Assembly (NCBI GenBank): GCA_019636625.1
Contig: JAHBXE010000007.1
Coordinates: 102,165 to 166,164 of the forward strand
From: Phycisphaeraceae bacterium
GTDB taxonomy: Bacteria > Planctomycetota > Phycisphaerae > Phycisphaerales > UBA1924
Direction of reading: 5' to 3'
DNA: 64,000 bases
Shown: positions 19,409 to 28,154 of the stretch, piece by piece
Layout of the letters: each line of letters starts with the position of its first letter
How positions within the stretch are numbered: position 1 is the first letter of the stretch
Notes under the pieces: model-generated
The model's database searches: none
Told to the model about the DNA's origin: nothing
Seen by the model: only the letters and a program-made list of their open reading frames with translations
Position numbers and translations under genes: made by a program

Positions 19409-21075
19409 ATCCCACCTCTCCATCGCCCACCATTCCGCCCCCGCCGACTCGCGCGAGCTCCGCGCTGTTCGACGCCGCGCGTGACCGCTGCCGCGCCCAG
19501 TCCCTCGCCGTCTGGCGAGCCGACACCGCCGGCACCCTGGTTGCCGAGCCCGATGAACCCGGCCTCGCGGGCCTGTGGCTCCGCTCCGGGACCATCACCT
19601 CGCTGATCAGCACCGCCGCCCGCGAACTCGCCGGCCAGGCCGCCCCCCAGCTTCGCGAACTCTTTCCCGGCTGCTGGCTGGTGCCGATCATCCACGAAGC
19701 CAGGCGCCGCCGCACGGCGCTCACCCTCGCCGTTGCCCTCTCCCCAGCCGCTCTTGACGCACAGACCTTCCGCGACGCGTGCGCCGCATCGGGTCTCGAT
19801 CTTCATGCCACCCGCCTCACCATGCGAAAGGTCGCCGTCTTCGATGCCGCCGGCGTGCAGCGCGCCGCCTCCGCCCTTCAATGGATGGTCAACGACCTCG
19901 CCGCGCTGACGGAACACACCGACGTCGTCCAGGGCTTCACCAACGAGCTCACCCAGTCCTACGAGACCATCGACCTCCTCTACGCCCTCGGCCGCTCCAT
20001 GCTCGACCTCAACAACCCCGAGCGCTTCATCGCCCTTGTCTGCGACCGCCTCCACGAAACACTCCCCTTCGGCTACCTGGCCTGCCAGTTCGTCAACGAA
20101 CCCAAGCTCGTCGGCCAGCTCGCCGGACGCCTCCTCTCCCGCGGCACGCTCCCCAACGACCCCAACCAGATCACCTCCGCCATGTCCCGCCTGCTCACCA
20201 GGCCGGCGGGTGAGATCCGCGGCTTCCTCGCCGCGGACGCAAACGACGCCCACGCGCAGGACCGCCCCACGGAAGGGCGCATCCTCGTCCAGCCCGTCAC
20301 ACTCGACGGCAAGCTCGCCGCCGTGATCATCTGCGGCAACAAGCACGGCGAGGACCCGCAGGTCAACAGCTACGACATGCAGCTCATCGAGGCCGCCTCC
20401 GGCTACACCGGCGCCTTCCTCGAAAACGCGCGACTGGTCCGCAACCAGCAGGCGATGTTCATGGGCACCCTCCAGGCCCTCACCGCCGCCATCGACGCGA
20501 AAGATCGGTACACCTGCGGCCATTCCGAGCGCGTGGCCCACCTTGCCTCGCGCCTCGCGCTCGCCTCGGGCCACACGCCCGAGCAGGCCGAACGCATCCA
20601 CATCTCCGGCCTCGTGCACGACGTCGGCAAGATCGGCGTCCCGGAAGCCGTGCTCTGCAAGCCCGGCCGCCTCACCGACGACGAGTTCGCCCTCATCAAG
20701 CTCCACCCCGAGATCGGCCACCGCATCCTCAAGGACATCCCCATGCTTGAGGATGTCCTCCCCGCCGTCCTCCACCACCACGAGCGCTACGACGGCCGCG
20801 GCTACCCGCACGGCCTTTCCGGCCAGGCGATCCCCTTGGCCGCGCGCATCATGTGCCTTGCGGATACGTTCGACGCCATGTCCTCCAACCGCGCCTACCG
20901 CCCCGCCATGCCCCGCGCCAAGGTGCTTGAAGAAATCGCACGCTGCGCCGGGACGCAGTTCGACCCCGACCTCGCCCGCGTGTTCGTCGCCATGGACTTC
21001 TCGACCTACGACGCCATGGTCGCCCAGCACGCGCAGCAGTACGGTCCGCAGCGCGTCGTGCTCGCCGCGGCGTGA
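19405..21075 (+). CDS. GAF + HD-GYP cyclic-di-GMP phosphodiesterase
   Basis: A 556-residue protein. The first 170 residues are not recognised. A GAF-like sensor domain follows at about 190-350. The C-terminus is an HD-GYP domain with HSERVAHLASRLA, then HDVGKIG (His405, Asp406) and HHERYDGRGYPHG with GYP at 466-468. HD-GYP enzymes degrade cyclic-di-GMP to GMP. All the metal-ligand residues appear intact, so the enzyme is probably active. Its start overlaps the CheY-like gene stop by 4 bp. It may lower cyclic-di-GMP near the PilZ and PilB proteins encoded close by. Confidence 0.92.
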   Translation: MNPTSPSPTIPPPPTRASSALFDAARDRCRAQSLAVWRADTAGTLVAEPDEPGLAGLWLRSGTITSLISTAARELAGQAAPQLRELFPGCWLVPIIHEARRRRTALTLAVALSPAALDAQTFRDACAASGLDLHATRLTMRKVAVFDAAGVQRAASALQWMVNDLAALTEHTDVVQGFTNELTQSYETIDLLYALGRSMLDLNNPERFIALVCDRLHETLPFGYLACQFVNEPKLVGQLAGRLLSRGTLPNDPNQITSAMSRLLTRPAGEIRGFLAADANDAHAQDRPTEGRILVQPVTLDGKLAAVIICGNKHGEDPQVNSYDMQLIEAASGYTGAFLENARLVRNQQAMFMGTLQALTAAIDAKDRYTCGHSERVAHLASRLALASGHTPEQAERIHISGLVHDVGKIGVPEAVLCKPGRLTDDEFALIKLHPEIGHRILKDIPMLEDVLPAVLHHHERYDGRGYPHGLSGQAIPLAARIMCLADTFDAMSSNRAYRPAMPRAKVLEEIARCAGTQFDPDLARVFVAMDFSTYDAMVAQHAQQYGPQRVVLAAA

Positions 21076-21092
21076 ACCCCGTACATCCTTCC

Positions 21093-22370
21093 TCAGCGGA
21101 CCACCTGCCGGAACGATCCGGACTTGGGAACCATGACATAGGACGAAGCAAACCCCGGCGGCGGGTCGTACCACACCCGATCCGAGTACACCCCCATGAG
21201 CGTCCCCGCCACGGTCAGGTTCATCCCCACCACCACCGCGCCGTCAACCATCAGCTCCCCATCCACTCGAGCCGCCTGGGACACGAACACCAGGCCGTTG
21301 ATCATCGATGGATAGACGTCTGTCACCGACGTGTTGGATACGTTCGCGTACGGCGTCCCCGCCGGGTTGAAGTTCGTGGACCACTCCGCCTCCGACAACG
21401 GCTTGAGCCGCGTGTCAAAGTTCATCGGCCCCTTCACCAGCAACGCGGGAAGGTTCGCCTCCGCGGGCTCCCACGTCACCGATCCAGCCACCTTGGAGGC
21501 CGCCCCCGCATTCAGCACCACCAGCGTGCCCACGATGCGGCAGTTCTGGATCTCGATGGTCTTGCCCTCGCAGTCGATCCAGTAGATCCCACGAGCGTTC
21601 ACATCCGTCGCCGACTTCTTGTACGGATTGCTGCTCGAACTGAGCACCAGCCGCTCCAGCCGGCCACCGCTCAACGATGCGTACATGATCTCCGTCCCCG
21701 CGGCTGTGTACCAGTCAAACAGATCCCCCGCCGGCATCACCATCGCCGTCGCGCCGCTGGTTTGTCCACCGGAGTACGTCCCTCCCGAGACGCTTCCTCC
21801 GGAGCGAACTCGGCTCCGAACCTTCGCCCCGCTCGCTGTGATGTTGCCATTCGCCGCCACCAGCCCGTACCCGCCGATGACCCCCTTGTCGATCTGCACC
21901 GCCCCGCCGACCGCCACCGCCGCGGCCAGACTCGACACCGGCACGGCGCGAGGCAACAGCGTCTGGCTGAAGATCTGCACGGCCCCTTGCCCACCAGGGG
22001 TCACCGAACCAATGTACCCCACCGAGGTCACCTCGACGGGATCCAGATCCGAGTTGCTCAGGTCGCCATCCGCCGGGTCCAGCAGCTTCACCTGGACCTT
22101 CGCCCGGCCTAGCGTTCGCTCCGCAAGAACTCCCGCCGTGCTCGCCGTACGCTTGCGCCACAGCGGCGTCGAGGCCACCACGTTCCTCGCCCAGTCCAAG
22201 CCCACCACCGCCGCGGCACGCGCATCCAGCATGTCGACCACCGCCTGATCTCGCCGCCGCTGCGCCTGCACGAGGGCCAGACCGGTGAGCCCCAATGTGG
22301 TCACAACCGCGGCGGTCGCGATCACCGACAGGTAAACCGTGCCCCGATGATGTGATCGATCAGTCTTCAT
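21093..22370 (-). CDS. PilX-like pilus or secretion protein, last gene of the operon
   Basis: A 425-residue protein with a single N-terminal membrane helix (VYLSVIATAAVVTTLGLTGL) after the charged MKTDRSHHRGT. This resembles the PilX/GspK-like minor pseudopilins, although the GFxxxE motif is missing. The rest is beta-rich with many small and polar residues, as expected for an exported tip or adhesion domain. It starts 3 bp from the stop of the PilV-like gene and is the last gene of the cluster. A role at the pilus tip is an inference from position. Confidence 0.68.
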   Translation of the reverse strand: MKTDRSHHRGTVYLSVIATAAVVTTLGLTGLALVQAQRRRDQAVVDMLDARAAAVVGLDWARNVVASTPLWRKRTASTAGVLAERTLGRAKVQVKLLDPADGDLSNSDLDPVEVTSVGYIGSVTPGGQGAVQIFSQTLLPRAVPVSSLAAAVAVGGAVQIDKGVIGGYGLVAANGNITASGAKVRSRVRSGGSVSGGTYSGGQTSGATAMVMPAGDLFDWYTAAGTEIMYASLSGGRLERLVLSSSSNPYKKSATDVNARGIYWIDCEGKTIEIQNCRIVGTLVVLNAGAASKVAGSVTWEPAEANLPALLVKGPMNFDTRLKPLSEAEWSTNFNPAGTPYANVSNTSVTDVYPSMINGLVFVSQAARVDGELMVDGAVVVGMNLTVAGTLMGVYSDRVWYDPPPGFASSYVMVPKSGSFRQVVR

Positions 22371-22373
22371 CCG

Positions 22374-22985
22374 TCACTTGGCCAGGATGGCCGTCACTTC
22401 CTTCACAAGCACCTGCACCGGCCCGGGCGCCGCCTGCTGCTCCCATACGCCCGAACGAAGCAAGCTCGCACTCGCCACTTCTCGACGACCGCGATACACC
22501 GTCACCTTCACGACCTTCACGGCCAGCGGTGAGCCCGCGTTCGGATCGCTCCGGGTTCCCGCGACCACTTCCGTCGTCCGCGACCACACCTTCGCACCCG
22601 AACCGCTCAGACCGGGGAGCACGCTCCCGTCCGCGGCGCGGGGCGGCTTCTCGGCCAGGCCGTGGTAGTCATCGATGTCGTCAAAGGCCGCCCGGCTTTC
22701 CCCGTTGACTTCCCCCGCATCCGGACCAATCGGCGCCGAGGCATCCGAAGGTTCCTGGAACTTCTTCGCGTCAATCTCCCGGATCAGTTCCTCCGCCAGC
22801 ATCCGGCCCGTCAAACGATCCTCCGCGACCTGTTGCGAAGCACGCACCGCGCTCACGGCGCTGAGCACCGCTCCCGCCAAAAGCGACAGCACCATCATCG
22901 CCGCGACGGACTCGATGATCGAGAACCCGCGCCGGCACTCCGGCGGCCTTTGGGTCGTCATACACCGGGCGGGCGCCATCATCAC
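22374..22985 (-). CDS. PilV-like minor pseudopilin
   Basis: A 203-residue protein with a class III prepilin signal, RRGFSIIESVAAMMVLSLLA, cleaved between Gly and Phe; Glu at +5 is present. A long N-terminal alpha helix and a short globular part follow. It starts by overlapping the next upstream gene by 4 bp (22982-22985). It probably helps prime or tip the pseudopilus. Which minor pseudopilin type it is cannot be decided from the sequence alone. Confidence 0.82.
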   Translation of the reverse strand: MMMAPARCMTTQRPPECRRGFSIIESVAAMMVLSLLAGAVLSAVSAVRASQQVAEDRLTGRMLAEELIREIDAKKFQEPSDASAPIGPDAGEVNGESRAAFDDIDDYHGLAEKPPRAADGSVLPGLSGSGAKVWSRTTEVVAGTRSDPNAGSPLAVKVVKVTVYRGRREVASASLLRSGVWEQQAAPGPVQVLVKEVTAILAK

Positions 22986-24049
22986 GGCACCTCCGGCGTG
23001 TTGACAATCTGCACCTGCGACCGCATCGGCGGCACGCCAGACAACTCCAGTTTCACGTCGGCACGCGTCGTCCGATCCACCTGCACAGCGGATTCATCCA
23101 CGCGCTTCAACGTCGCGTACACCTCGCACGGGATGACGTTCAGCCCATTCTGCGACCAGGCCCCGCTGGAATACGTCCACATCGACTGTTCCGCGAGCAA
23201 CGCCAGCACGATGTACGACACCCGCATCGAGGTTGTCCCATCATGGCTGGCCAGCACGATCGCCACTTCCTGCCCCGGCGCCAGCGCCGGCGCACCGGCG
23301 AAGGAGGCCTCAACCATCGCACTGGACGTAGACAGCGATGAAGCCGGGATCGTGGTCGAGGCGATGACCGTGTCCGACGGCATCCCGGCGGCCGTTGTCG
23401 GACGCAGCTCCACCCGCGTCGTCCCCCCTGTGCCCTGCTTCGAGCAATACACCCGCACCCGCGTCACGGTCCACGCCGCCGTTCCCGCCGGCAGGCTGGG
23501 CAGCACCGTCTGCGCCAGTGACTTCGAACTGTCCACAAGCTGCGGCATCGTGACCCCCAGCGACGGCGCATCCCACACGCGCGTTTCCGCCACGCCAATC
23601 CGCCTGCTTGCAAAAAGCTCCTTCCCCGTCTCGACCGTGAACGCCAGACCAAAGCCAGTCACGGACCGCACCAGCGCCTGACCCGTGCCCCCGTTCACGC
23701 TGTACAACAGCGGCGAGCCCGAAGCGCCGGACCATTCGTACCGCAGCGACTCTTCCTTCGAGTCCCCATCCCGATCCGCCACTTCGATCGTCACCGCCTT
23801 GTCCGTCGCCTCCACGACCTTGGTGGCCTGGGACAGATCAAGCGTCAACTGTTCCATCGCCGCGGCCGCCGAATGCGTGCTCCCGCCGGAACTCTTCCGA
23901 TCCGGAATCGCACGCGATGCAACAAACATCAGCGACGCCATTGCCAGCAGCAACACCGCCGAAACCGCCGTGCTGAGCACCGCCTCGATGAGCGTGAATC
24001 CACGCCCCGCCAGCAAACCACCGGATGCGTGATGGCAAGCCCGCATCAA
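22982..24049 (-). CDS. Minor pseudopilin (GspJ/PilW-like)
   Basis: A 355-residue prepilin with the signal GRGFTLIEAVLSTAVSAVLL after a 16-residue leader. The globular domain (YEWSGASGSPLLYSVNG, then VRSVTGFGLAFTVETGK) has the pattern of GspJ/PilW, including a type II secretion-like central fold. The remaining C-terminal part is specific to this organism. Two ATG codons at the start are possible. It is flanked by GspH-like and PilV-like genes. Confidence 0.8.
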   Translation of the reverse strand: MMRACHHASGGLLAGRGFTLIEAVLSTAVSAVLLLAMASLMFVASRAIPDRKSSGGSTHSAAAAMEQLTLDLSQATKVVEATDKAVTIEVADRDGDSKEESLRYEWSGASGSPLLYSVNGGTGQALVRSVTGFGLAFTVETGKELFASRRIGVAETRVWDAPSLGVTMPQLVDSSKSLAQTVLPSLPAGTAAWTVTRVRVYCSKQGTGGTTRVELRPTTAAGMPSDTVIASTTIPASSLSTSSAMVEASFAGAPALAPGQEVAIVLASHDGTTSMRVSYIVLALLAEQSMWTYSSGAWSQNGLNVIPCEVYATLKRVDESAVQVDRTTRADVKLELSGVPPMRSQVQIVNTPEVP

Positions 24050-24058
24050 TCCACTCCA

Positions 24059-24565
24059 TCAGGGACCGACCACCGTGCAGACGCCCGTCTGACCGTTCAG
24101 TTGCACCTTCGCCGACCACCCGTTCGCCAGCAGCGTGACCGAGCCGTCGCTCGCCGTCCCGAATCCGGAGAACACCACGCGTGACGATCCCCCGAAGCTG
24201 GCATCCTTGAGCTGCACGCGGTACGGGTCCGACGTCACCACCACCGTAGACACCACCCCGCTCGACTCATCGTTGATCGAAGCGGAGAGCGTCTCCTGAT
24301 CCCCCATCACCACCATGTACGCCGACTTGTCCCCCGCCGTGAACCTCACCTGCACCGGCCCGCTGTTGGCCCGAGCCAGCCGACGCGCCAACTCCAGATC
24401 CGCCACCACGCGCCGCGCCGCGGCCTTCACCCGGTACCGCGCCGAGGCCGACGCGTACCGCGGCACCGCCATGCCCGCGACCAGCGAAATGACCGCGAGC
24501 ACGATCACGAGTTCAACCAGTGTGAACCCGCGCCGTGCCCGCGCCATGATCATTCGATCACCCAT
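24059..24565 (-). CDS. GspH/FimT-like minor pseudopilin
   Basis: A 168-residue prepilin with the signal RRGFTLVELVIVLAVISLVA cleaved after glycine. The globular part contains LELARRLARANSGPVQVRFT, typical of GspH/FimT. It starts only 12 bp after the GspG stop, so it is in the same operon. The frame continues with MGDRMIMARA before the signal, so a second ATG (24553 or 24547) could be the real start. Confidence 0.85.
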   Translation of the reverse strand: MGDRMIMARARRGFTLVELVIVLAVISLVAGMAVPRYASASARYRVKAAARRVVADLELARRLARANSGPVQVRFTAGDKSAYMVVMGDQETLSASINDESSGVVSTVVVTSDPYRVQLKDASFGGSSRVVFSGFGTASDGSVTLLANGWSAKVQLNGQTGVCTVVGP

Positions 24566-24577
24566 TCACGCCGCGAA

Positions 24578-25024
24578 TCACCAGGCGTCGTACGTCGCGT
24601 TGCCCGTGTTCGCCTTGAAGTCGTTGTTCGCGTACACCCACGCCACACCCGCGCCCGCGGACGTCGCGATCGTGTTGCTGTCCTTGTTCGCGCCGATCCC
24701 CAGCTTCGGAATCTCCTTGATGTACGGGCCGTACGGGTGCGTCGAGGGCCGCGTCGCCGCGCCCGACACGCCGCCGTTCCCGTCCGACCACTTCGTCAGG
24801 GCGTTCACGATGTCCGCCGACGCCGGGTAGTTCCCGCCGTTCTCCGTCTGGAACAGCTCCAGCGCGTTCCGCATCAGCGACAAGTTCGCCTTCAGCGAGT
24901 TCTCCGCCGCGGCCGTGGCCCCGCGGCTCATCCGAGGAATCGCGATCGCGGCGATGATGCCGATGATCACGACGACAATGACCAGTTCAATCAAGCTAAA
25001 CGCGCGGCGACGCATGGACAGCAT
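24578..25024 (-). CDS. gspG: Major pseudopilin GspG-like
   Basis: A 148-residue prepilin: RRRAFSLIELVIVVVIIGII is the class III signal. The residue before the cleavage site is alanine rather than the usual glycine, which is tolerated but less common. Glu at +5 is present. The C-terminal domain carries GPYIKEIPKLGIGANKDS and AWVYANNDFKANTGNATYDAW, matching the GspG-like C-terminal loop. The start at 25024 has GGGAG upstream. It probably builds the main pseudopilus filament. Confidence 0.88.
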   Translation of the reverse strand: MLSMRRRAFSLIELVIVVVIIGIIAAIAIPRMSRGATAAAENSLKANLSLMRNALELFQTENGGNYPASADIVNALTKWSDGNGGVSGAATRPSTHPYGPYIKEIPKLGIGANKDSNTIATSAGAGVAWVYANNDFKANTGNATYDAW

Positions 25025-25116
25025 GTGAAAGCTCCCTGGTGGCCCGGATGGACATTCGCCCCCGGCTCCACGTCGGAGCTATCGACCACACCACGCCCGC
25101 ACTTCAGTCGTGCACG

Positions 25117-25719
25117 TTATTGATCCGGATCTTCTGGCCCACCCTGGCCAGCACGCCGCGGCACGATCGCGTTATCGGGCATCGTGCCCCGCAGCGCCAG
25201 CGTCACCCTCTGGCCCGCACGCTCCAGCGTCGCCGACCGATCCTCGATCGAGACCACGGTCCAGCCATCCACCGTGTCGCCCACACGCCTCGCGACCTTC
25301 CCGATCACCGCGACCGCCGTGTCGTTCACCTTCGACACCGCCCGCAGCTCATGCCGCGCCGCGAACTCGGAAGCCGTCGCCAGCTCACCAGCAACCTTGG
25401 TCTCCTGCGTGGCCGCCGCGCTGACCGCTACTCCCCGCCAGGGCTGCTGGAACGGGTTTCGTTCCGTCGCGCCGTCGCCCGTAGCCGCCACCAGCTTGTC
25501 CGCCAGCGTCGGCCCCGGCGCCACTCCGGCTTCCACCGCCGCGGGCTTGCTGGCGCCGGAGGTCGCCGGTGCGGCCTCCGCCACGTGCGCACCCGCATCC
25601 TGCGGCAACGTCGCAGCCCCCGCCCCGGCCGGCAGGAAGAACAGCCGGTCCGCGACAAACGCCACCGCCGCGAGTCCGAGAAACGCGGCATACGCCTTGC
25701 GCTGTTTCGTCAGTTTCAC
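25117..25719 (-). CDS. PilP/GspC-like inner-membrane protein
   Basis: About 200 residues from a GTG at 25719: a single transmembrane helix (AFLGLAAVAFVADRLFFL), an alanine-rich linker, and a C-terminal domain ending in VDGWTVVSIEDRSATLERAG, the small beta domain (HR/PilP-like) that docks on the secretin. The ORF is open to an ATG at 25809, but this would run into the PilO-like gene by 44 bp. The GTG gives a 46-bp gap, has no strong ribosome-binding site, and starts 7 residues before the helix. The secretin itself is not in the window. Confidence 0.7.
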   Translation of the reverse strand: MKLTKQRKAYAAFLGLAAVAFVADRLFFLPAGAGAATLPQDAGAHVAEAAPATSGASKPAAVEAGVAPGPTLADKLVAATGDGATERNPFQQPWRGVAVSAAATQETKVAGELATASEFAARHELRAVSKVNDTAVAVIGKVARRVGDTVDGWTVVSIEDRSATLERAGQRVTLALRGTMPDNAIVPRRAGQGGPEDPDQ

Positions 25720-25765
25720 ACACCAACAAGAAGAAACACCTGCGCCGGTTGCCACCACCGCCGTG

Positions 25766-26368
25766 TCATTTCTTTCCGGTTCCGGAGACCGGGGCCGCAT
25801 ACCACGCAAGGTTTACCACGAACTTCAGGTCCACCTCGGCATCCGGCTCGGCGTCGCCGACCGCCGGCGACCGCTCCAGCGTCAATCCCGTCAACCCCGT
25901 GTCCCCGAAATCAGCCCGCAGCCTCCTCAGGAACTCCACAACGGCCCCGTACCCCCCGACCCCGGACAGCCGGATGGGAACAACCGTGAACCGGGGCAGG
26001 CGCGTCGCCGCCGAAGGCTTGATCTCATTCACGCGAAGCCCGAACCCTTCCGCCACCGCCGTCAACTTCGACACGTGCGCGTTCAGCGCATCCTCCCGCC
26101 GCAGCTGAATCGCCGACGCCTCGATCTCCGCCCTCAACCGCGCAAGCTCCCGATCCTGTGTCGAGGCCAGCTTCGCCTTCGTGTGCGCAACGTCCCGCTG
26201 CGAAGCCAGCTCCACCTCCATCGCACGGAGCCCCGCCTGCGCCTGCTGCAGCGGCTCCACCCCGGCGAAGTACCACACCCCCGCCGCCAGCCCGATCAGC
26301 CCCGCGCCCACCGCATCGATGTGCCACAGCGGCCGCTTCGCCATCGCCCGCGCCAGCGCCTGGATCAT
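25766..26368 (-). CDS. PilO-like assembly protein
   Basis: A 200-residue protein with one N-terminal membrane helix (AVGAGLIGLAAGVWYFAGVE), a coiled coil (about 35-90, LASQRDVAHTKAKLASTQDR) and a ferredoxin-like C-terminal part (FTVVPIRLSGVGGYGAVVEF). This is the PilO layout. The start at 26368 overlaps the PilN-like stop by 4 bp. The upstream frame to 26452 is glycine-rich and has no counterpart in the family. It partners with PilN in the inner-membrane platform. Confidence 0.82.
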   Translation of the reverse strand: MIQALARAMAKRPLWHIDAVGAGLIGLAAGVWYFAGVEPLQQAQAGLRAMEVELASQRDVAHTKAKLASTQDRELARLRAEIEASAIQLRREDALNAHVSKLTAVAEGFGLRVNEIKPSAATRLPRFTVVPIRLSGVGGYGAVVEFLRRLRADFGDTGLTGLTLERSPAVGDAEPDAEVDLKFVVNLAWYAAPVSGTGKK

Positions 26369-27024
26369 TCGTCCTTCCCCCCCGCCTTCGAACCCGCGGC
26401 CCCCGCCGTTGCCCCTCCCGCCCCACCCGCCGAAGGGTCCGTCAACTCGCACTCCACCTGAAACGCAACCTCCTGCGCATTGCCGCCGGCTCCACGGACC
26501 GTCTCCACCAGCGCCACCCGCTCAAACGCCGGTGAATCTTCCAGTTCCAGCACGAAGCCCGAGGCCGCCGCCGGCGACACCGCCACCCCTTTGATCGTCA
26601 ACTTCAACCGTTCCGGACGGCCCTGACCCGCCCCGCCCGAACCCCTGCCCTCGATCGGCTCAAGCACCAGCGACGTCAACGCCGCCCGCTCCCCGAGCTT
26701 CCCCGCCACAAGCCCCATCAGCCGGCTCCAGTCCGGCTGCTCCCCAACCGCCCGGTTCGCCTGCCGCACCGCCCCCGCCTCGCGGATCTCCACCCGCTGC
26801 CGCGCGATCCGCTTCTCGCTCTCCGCGATCTTCGACGCCACTTCATCCTTCGCCGCACGCAGCGCCGACTCATCCAGCGTCCCGCCAAACCGCTGCACGG
26901 CGTACGACACGGCCAGCAGCCCCACGCACACCGGCACCACGCCCATCCACACCTTGATCCGCGCCGCACACCGGCGCGACCGCAGTCGCGACGCGGGAAT
27001 CAGATTCGTGTTCGGGATGCTCAT
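26365..27024 (-). CDS. PilN-like assembly protein
   Basis: A 219-residue protein. The N-terminus MSIPNTNLIPASRL carries the NLIP motif that binds PilM in PilN. A membrane helix follows (VWMGVVPVCVGLLAVSYAVQ), then a coiled coil (about 60-100) and a ferredoxin-like domain (PERLKLTIKGVAVSPAAASG). The ATG at 27024 overlaps the PilM stop by 4 bp, which sets the start. It works with PilM and PilO. Confidence 0.86.
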   Translation of the reverse strand: MSIPNTNLIPASRLRSRRCAARIKVWMGVVPVCVGLLAVSYAVQRFGGTLDESALRAAKDEVASKIAESEKRIARQRVEIREAGAVRQANRAVGEQPDWSRLMGLVAGKLGERAALTSLVLEPIEGRGSGGAGQGRPERLKLTIKGVAVSPAAASGFVLELEDSPAFERVALVETVRGAGGNAQEVAFQVECELTDPSAGGAGGATAGAAGSKAGGKDE

Positions 27025-28154
27025 GCCGCCTTCCTCCTCAGGCCCGACAGCACGCCCCGCCAACCGCTCATGTCGATCCCCGCTCGCGGCCTCATCGCCA
27101 GCCCCGCCGCCACCGCCAGCGCCGCATCCCGCCCACGTTCACCGGCGCTCGCATCCCCCATCCCCGCCACGCTCTCCAGCCGTACCACCTTCGCCACCAG
27201 GTCGAGCTCCGACGCGATCTTGGCGCCAAGCTCCTCAATCCCCGCCCCGGGACCCATCAGCAGCACCGGCCCGATCCCGCACGCATACTTGTGGAGTGCG
27301 TACGCCAGCACCGTCCGAAGCTCCTGCACAACCTGACCGACATGGTCCTCCACGACGCCCTTCACCGTCCCCGCCGCCATGCCCCCCAGTTCCCCGCTCG
27401 ACACTCCCTGGCCGCCGCACACCGCCTCCATCAACAGGTCCACCCCCTCCACACCCCGAAGCTGGTCCTGGAGCACGCGCCGAACGCTGTCCAGCCCGCA
27501 GTCCTTCACCACGCGGTCGTACACCACGCACCCGCCGTGAAGCACCGACACCGACAACGCCGCGTCCCCAAGATCCACAATCGCCCGAAGAACGCCGGCG
27601 CCCCCCTCCGACCCCGTCGCCGCCAGCCCCGCACGCGCCATCGCGCAGCACCGGCAGTCCAGCGCCTCCACCACCACGCCCGCCCCGGCCTCCACCGCCT
27701 CCACCAGCGCCTCCGCCTCCGCGTGCCCAAGCCCCATCGCCATCACGTGCGTTGCTTCGCTCCCTCCCCCTCGCGTCGGCCGCGGCACATCCCACACCGC
27801 CACCTCCACTTCCCCGACCTCCCTCTTCACCGACCGCGCCAGCTCCTGCTTCGCCAACTCCTCCACCGGCGCGCCCGAACTCCGAGGCGGCAGCTCCAGC
27901 GCCGCGCTGAACACCGTCGTCTCCGGCGCCGCCATCACCACCCGACGGCCCGTGAACCCCTGCCGGCACAGCACCTCCCACACACGCCCACTCTCATCCA
28001 CCGTCAGCGCCCCGCTCCCCGCGCCTGCACCCCGCGGCAGCCGCACCGCCGCCGCAACATCAAACCCGCCACCCGGCCGCGGCGCAAGCTGCACCGCCGA
28101 GACCGACTTCGACCCCACATCCAGCCCGATCGGCGTCCGACGTTCCCCCATCAT
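27021..28154 (-). CDS. pilM: PilM-type actin-like ATPase
   Basis: A 377-residue cytoplasmic protein with the actin-like nucleotide-binding pattern: IGLDVGSKSVSAVQLAP at the N-terminus, IVDLGDAALSVSVLHGG in the middle and VLLMGPGAGIEELGAKIASE near the C-terminus. PilM binds the PilN NLIP peptide and ties the membrane platform to the motor. It overlaps PilC by 4 bp upstream and PilN-like by 4 bp downstream. Confidence 0.9.
   Translation of the reverse strand: MMGERRTPIGLDVGSKSVSAVQLAPRPGGGFDVAAAVRLPRGAGAGSGALTVDESGRVWEVLCRQGFTGRRVVMAAPETTVFSAALELPPRSSGAPVEELAKQELARSVKREVGEVEVAVWDVPRPTRGGGSEATHVMAMGLGHAEAEALVEAVEAGAGVVVEALDCRCCAMARAGLAATGSEGGAGVLRAIVDLGDAALSVSVLHGGCVVYDRVVKDCGLDSVRRVLQDQLRGVEGVDLLMEAVCGGQGVSSGELGGMAAGTVKGVVEDHVGQVVQELRTVLAYALHKYACGIGPVLLMGPGAGIEELGAKIASELDLVAKVVRLESVAGMGDASAGERGRDAALAVAAGLAMRPRAGIDMSGWRGVLSGLRRKAA

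Noticed and set aside
19273..21174. Long minus-strand 633-residue frame opposite the CheY/HD-GYP genes
   Set aside because: It is a shadow frame in high-GC DNA: no domain, repetitive Gly/Val/Glu composition, and two clearly real genes lie on the plus strand.
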